Shown one piece after another: positions 18,384 to 20,037 of a DNA stretch of 20,037 bases; within the stretch, counting starts at the first letter, position 1, and each line of letters begins with the position of its first letter. The position numbers and the translations under genes are program-made. The stretch is from the NCBI GenBank assembly GCA_964200075.2, contig CAXNAA020000578.1, forward strand, positions 1-20,037. The letters run 5' to 3'. The notes below the pieces were generated by a model. It was given only the letters and a program-made list of their open reading frames with translations. It did no database searches and was not told where the DNA came from. This DNA comes from Sphacelaria rigidula (lineage: Eukaryota > Phaeophyceae > Sphacelariales).

Positions 18384-19444
18384 TCTGGTAAGTCAACGAG
18401 CAAAGGTAGTCACCGCCGGACGGACTCGGGAGAACGCCTCAGTGGAGAACGCCTCAGTGGTATCGCCGCATCGCTCGCCAGCAGCAACAAGGCCAGCGCC
18501 GCTGCTGCCGCTGCTGCCAGCAGCAGTGGCAATAACACGAATGGCGCCGCAAACGGTGTGCCCAGCGGCACAGCGGTCGGAGTCGGGGTCGGGGTTGGCG
18601 GGGGGGGCGGCGGCGGCAGCGGCGGGGGGGGGGGGGGGGGACCAAGGACCGCCGGCCCCCACGGCGGGGGGGGGTGAGGGGGGAAAGGCGCTGTGGAGGN
18701 NNNNNNNNNGGGGGGGGGGGGGGGGGGGGGGGGTGGGGGGGGGGGGGGGGGGGGCGGGGGGGGGGGGGGGGGGGGGAGCACCAAAGACCATCGCGCCCAA
18801 CAGCGTAGGAGGTTTCGCTGCTAATCCCTTCGGCCCGCGACGGCATTCGTCGTTCGTTCCAGCTCTGTCTCAGATGCCTCCCGTGAATCAGATTCAGGGC
18901 CAGGCGGCAGGCGGCGGCGGTGGAGGGGTGAGTGGTGGAGCTGGGTCGGGGTCTTCGAATGTAGGTAGCGGCGGTAACAGCGGCGCTGGCGGCGGGAGTG
19001 TCGGAAATAAAAATCACGTCGTTCATGGCGGACAGATGAAGAGCCACGGCAGCGGGGGTAGCGGAGGAGCTGGTGGCGCTGGCAGTGTCGGGAAAGGCGG
19101 GGGTGAAGGACCCGGGGGGGGGGGTGGGCAGGGAGCCGGGGGAAAGCAACACGAGATGATGCAGGCGGCGATCATGAATTCATTTGGGAGGTCGTCAAAC
19201 GGTCTATCGTCTAGCCCTTCGGTGGGGAGTGGGGTGGTTATTCCGGGCGCAGGAGGCGTGGGAGTTGCGGGTGCAGGCGGAGCAGGCAGTGGGGATCATG
19301 CGGAGGATGTCGGGCGAGGGCAGGGCAAGGGTGTTGGGGGCGTTGCGGGGAGTGGGGGATCGTGGTGCCTATAAGGCTCGCAAGGGCGTGGGATTGTTCA
19401 TGAACTCTCAGTCCCTGTTGAGAGCGACGCCCTGGGGCATGTAA
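18384..19444 (+). CDS. Exon 7: Gly/Ala/Ser-rich C-terminal region, frame disturbed by poly-G
   Basis: The phase-0 exon opens with SGKSTSKGSHRRTDSGERLS in the frame of 18384. It contains a perfect 15-bp in-frame duplication (18431-18460, ERLSG twice), an Ala run and a Val/Gly run. A 17-G tract at 18624-18640 then moves the sensible reading frame by +1; the original frame meets TGA at 18675. A gap of 10 N follows. After it the frame of 18286 encodes APKTIAPNSVGGFAANPFGP, RRHSSFVPALSQMPPVNQ, Gly/Ser-rich sequence and KQHEMMQAAIMNSFGRSSNG, stopping at 19372-19374. A further shift near 19290 would give RRMSGEGRARV...LLRATPWGM, stopping at 19442-19444. I suspect homopolymer sequence errors rather than a pseudogene. 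Confidence 0.6.
18700..18709. other. Assembly gap (10 N) inside coding poly-G
   Basis: Ten unresolved bases are followed by a G-dominated stretch to about 18776. The length is probably a placeholder, so the glycine count and the frame across it cannot be trusted. Confidence 0.98.
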
Positions 19445-20037
19445 TTCCTTTTGTTTTTGCTTGTCTTGAGATGTCCAGCGCTTTTTGCTTTTCCTTTGTG
19501 ATGGTAGTGGTGGTGGTGGTGAGATGTGGAGTTATTTTCGGATGTCCCTTCTCTCCTCTTTTTTTTTTTTTCTCTCTCCTAAGACTTATGCTTTGGTGGT
19601 GTTGGATGAAGAAGGACGGCATGAAAGAAGAAGGGTGCAAAGAAAAGAAGAAAGCCGACGAGAAATTGGGGGAAGGGGCGACCTAAATAGTTTAGCCACG
19701 CTGCAATCATATTTTTGCCTTTGTTTTGCGATTTTTGTTTTGATCTCATACGATACCTGCCCTTTTTCAGGTGCGGGTGGTTTCGAAGGTTAGTGTGGTT
19801 TGTCTCGGTGCGGGTCGTTTCAGCTTGAAATTGGTGCAAGTATTCGCGTAAGTTACCAACGTGCGTGGTGTGGATGGCAGAGCATGACTTTCGCTGGTGA
19901 GCTAGGGCGTCCCGGTTTGTATCTTCTATTGATTTTTTACTGAGGGGGGGGGGGGGGGGGGGAGAGAATAATTGCCCCTTGGGTGGGAGTGGTTGGTTTG
20001 TGGTGTTTTGGTTCTGGGTTGTTTGTTTTTGGGTTTT
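19445..20037 (+). other. Downstream region, probable 3' UTR and flank
   Basis: The region is T/G-rich, with a T run near 19559 and a 19-G run at 19944-19962. An acceptor-like cctttttcag at 19770 is followed by an open stretch (VRVVSKVSVVCLGAGRFSL) ending in TAA near 19850, but I find no convincing donor in exon 7 that joins it in phase. No polyadenylation signal can be assigned with confidence, and no other gene is visible. Confidence 0.4.

Noticed and set aside
18454-19152. Minus-strand Pro-rich ORF of 232 codons
   Set aside because: It is the reverse reading of the poly-G and Gly codons of exon 7, runs through the N gap, and has no independent support.
19771-19850. Possible eighth exon after cctttttcag
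   Set aside because: The acceptor looks good and the frame is open to a TAA, but no donor in exon 7 joins it convincingly in phase.

Overview
This is an intron-rich eukaryotic nuclear sequence. It carries what I read as one long plus-strand gene, encoding a low-complexity (Q/G/S/A/P-rich) scaffold-type protein with a central coiled coil. Its exons span about 500 to 19,440. GT-AG introns of 0.5-8.6 kb, heavy CAG/CAA and poly-G coding tracts, long C/T/G homopolymers and dispersed non-coding repeats fit a stramenopile such as a multicellular brown alga. That assignment is an impression from style; nothing in the window is a taxonomic marker. I see no prokaryotic operon, rRNA, tRNA or CRISPR array.

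Layout. 1-499 is upstream DNA. Proposed exons are: E1 500-904; E2 9501-9622; E3 11176-12433 (alternative start 11088); E4 13310-13483; E5 13975-14649; E6 15646-16248; E7 18384 to 19374 or 19444. The E3/E4, E4/E5, E5/E6 and E6/E7 junctions are all phase 0 with consensus-like splice sites. E1/E2 is also phase 0, and joining them creates K-GRFQIRDL, which matches KGRFKLRDL inside E3. This agreement is the main reason for calling a single gene across an 8.6-kb intron. The model predicts roughly 1,400 residues: a Ser/Thr/Pro-rich N-terminus, two KGRF boxes (near residues 135 and 255), a short helix (about 352-372), a coiled coil (about 568-653), polyQ-rich and Gly-rich disordered regions, and R-R-x-S-type motifs in most coding blocks. 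It may be a docking or scaffold protein; the function is not established.

Introns. Intron 1 (905-9500) holds a diverged hairpin, three consecutive hairpin units (3806-4122), a degenerate ~215-bp tandem array (about 6130-7570), an AT-rich insert, and a 206-bp hAT-like MITE with a perfect 8-bp target duplication (7969-8174). A second 206-bp MITE of the same family lies in the E5/E6 intron (14726-14931). A ~540-bp element with short direct terminal repeats is present in the two consecutive introns flanking E6, in the same orientation, and a truncated inverted copy lies near 9851-9947. Between E2 and E3 there is a duplicated 48-bp module that looks like a 35-nt microexon with strong splice signals; an adjacent assembly gap means it could be an assembly artefact.

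Quality caveats. There are N runs at 10601-10603 and 18700-18709. A poly-G tract in E7 shifts the reading frame, so the E7 protein and the C-terminus are uncertain.
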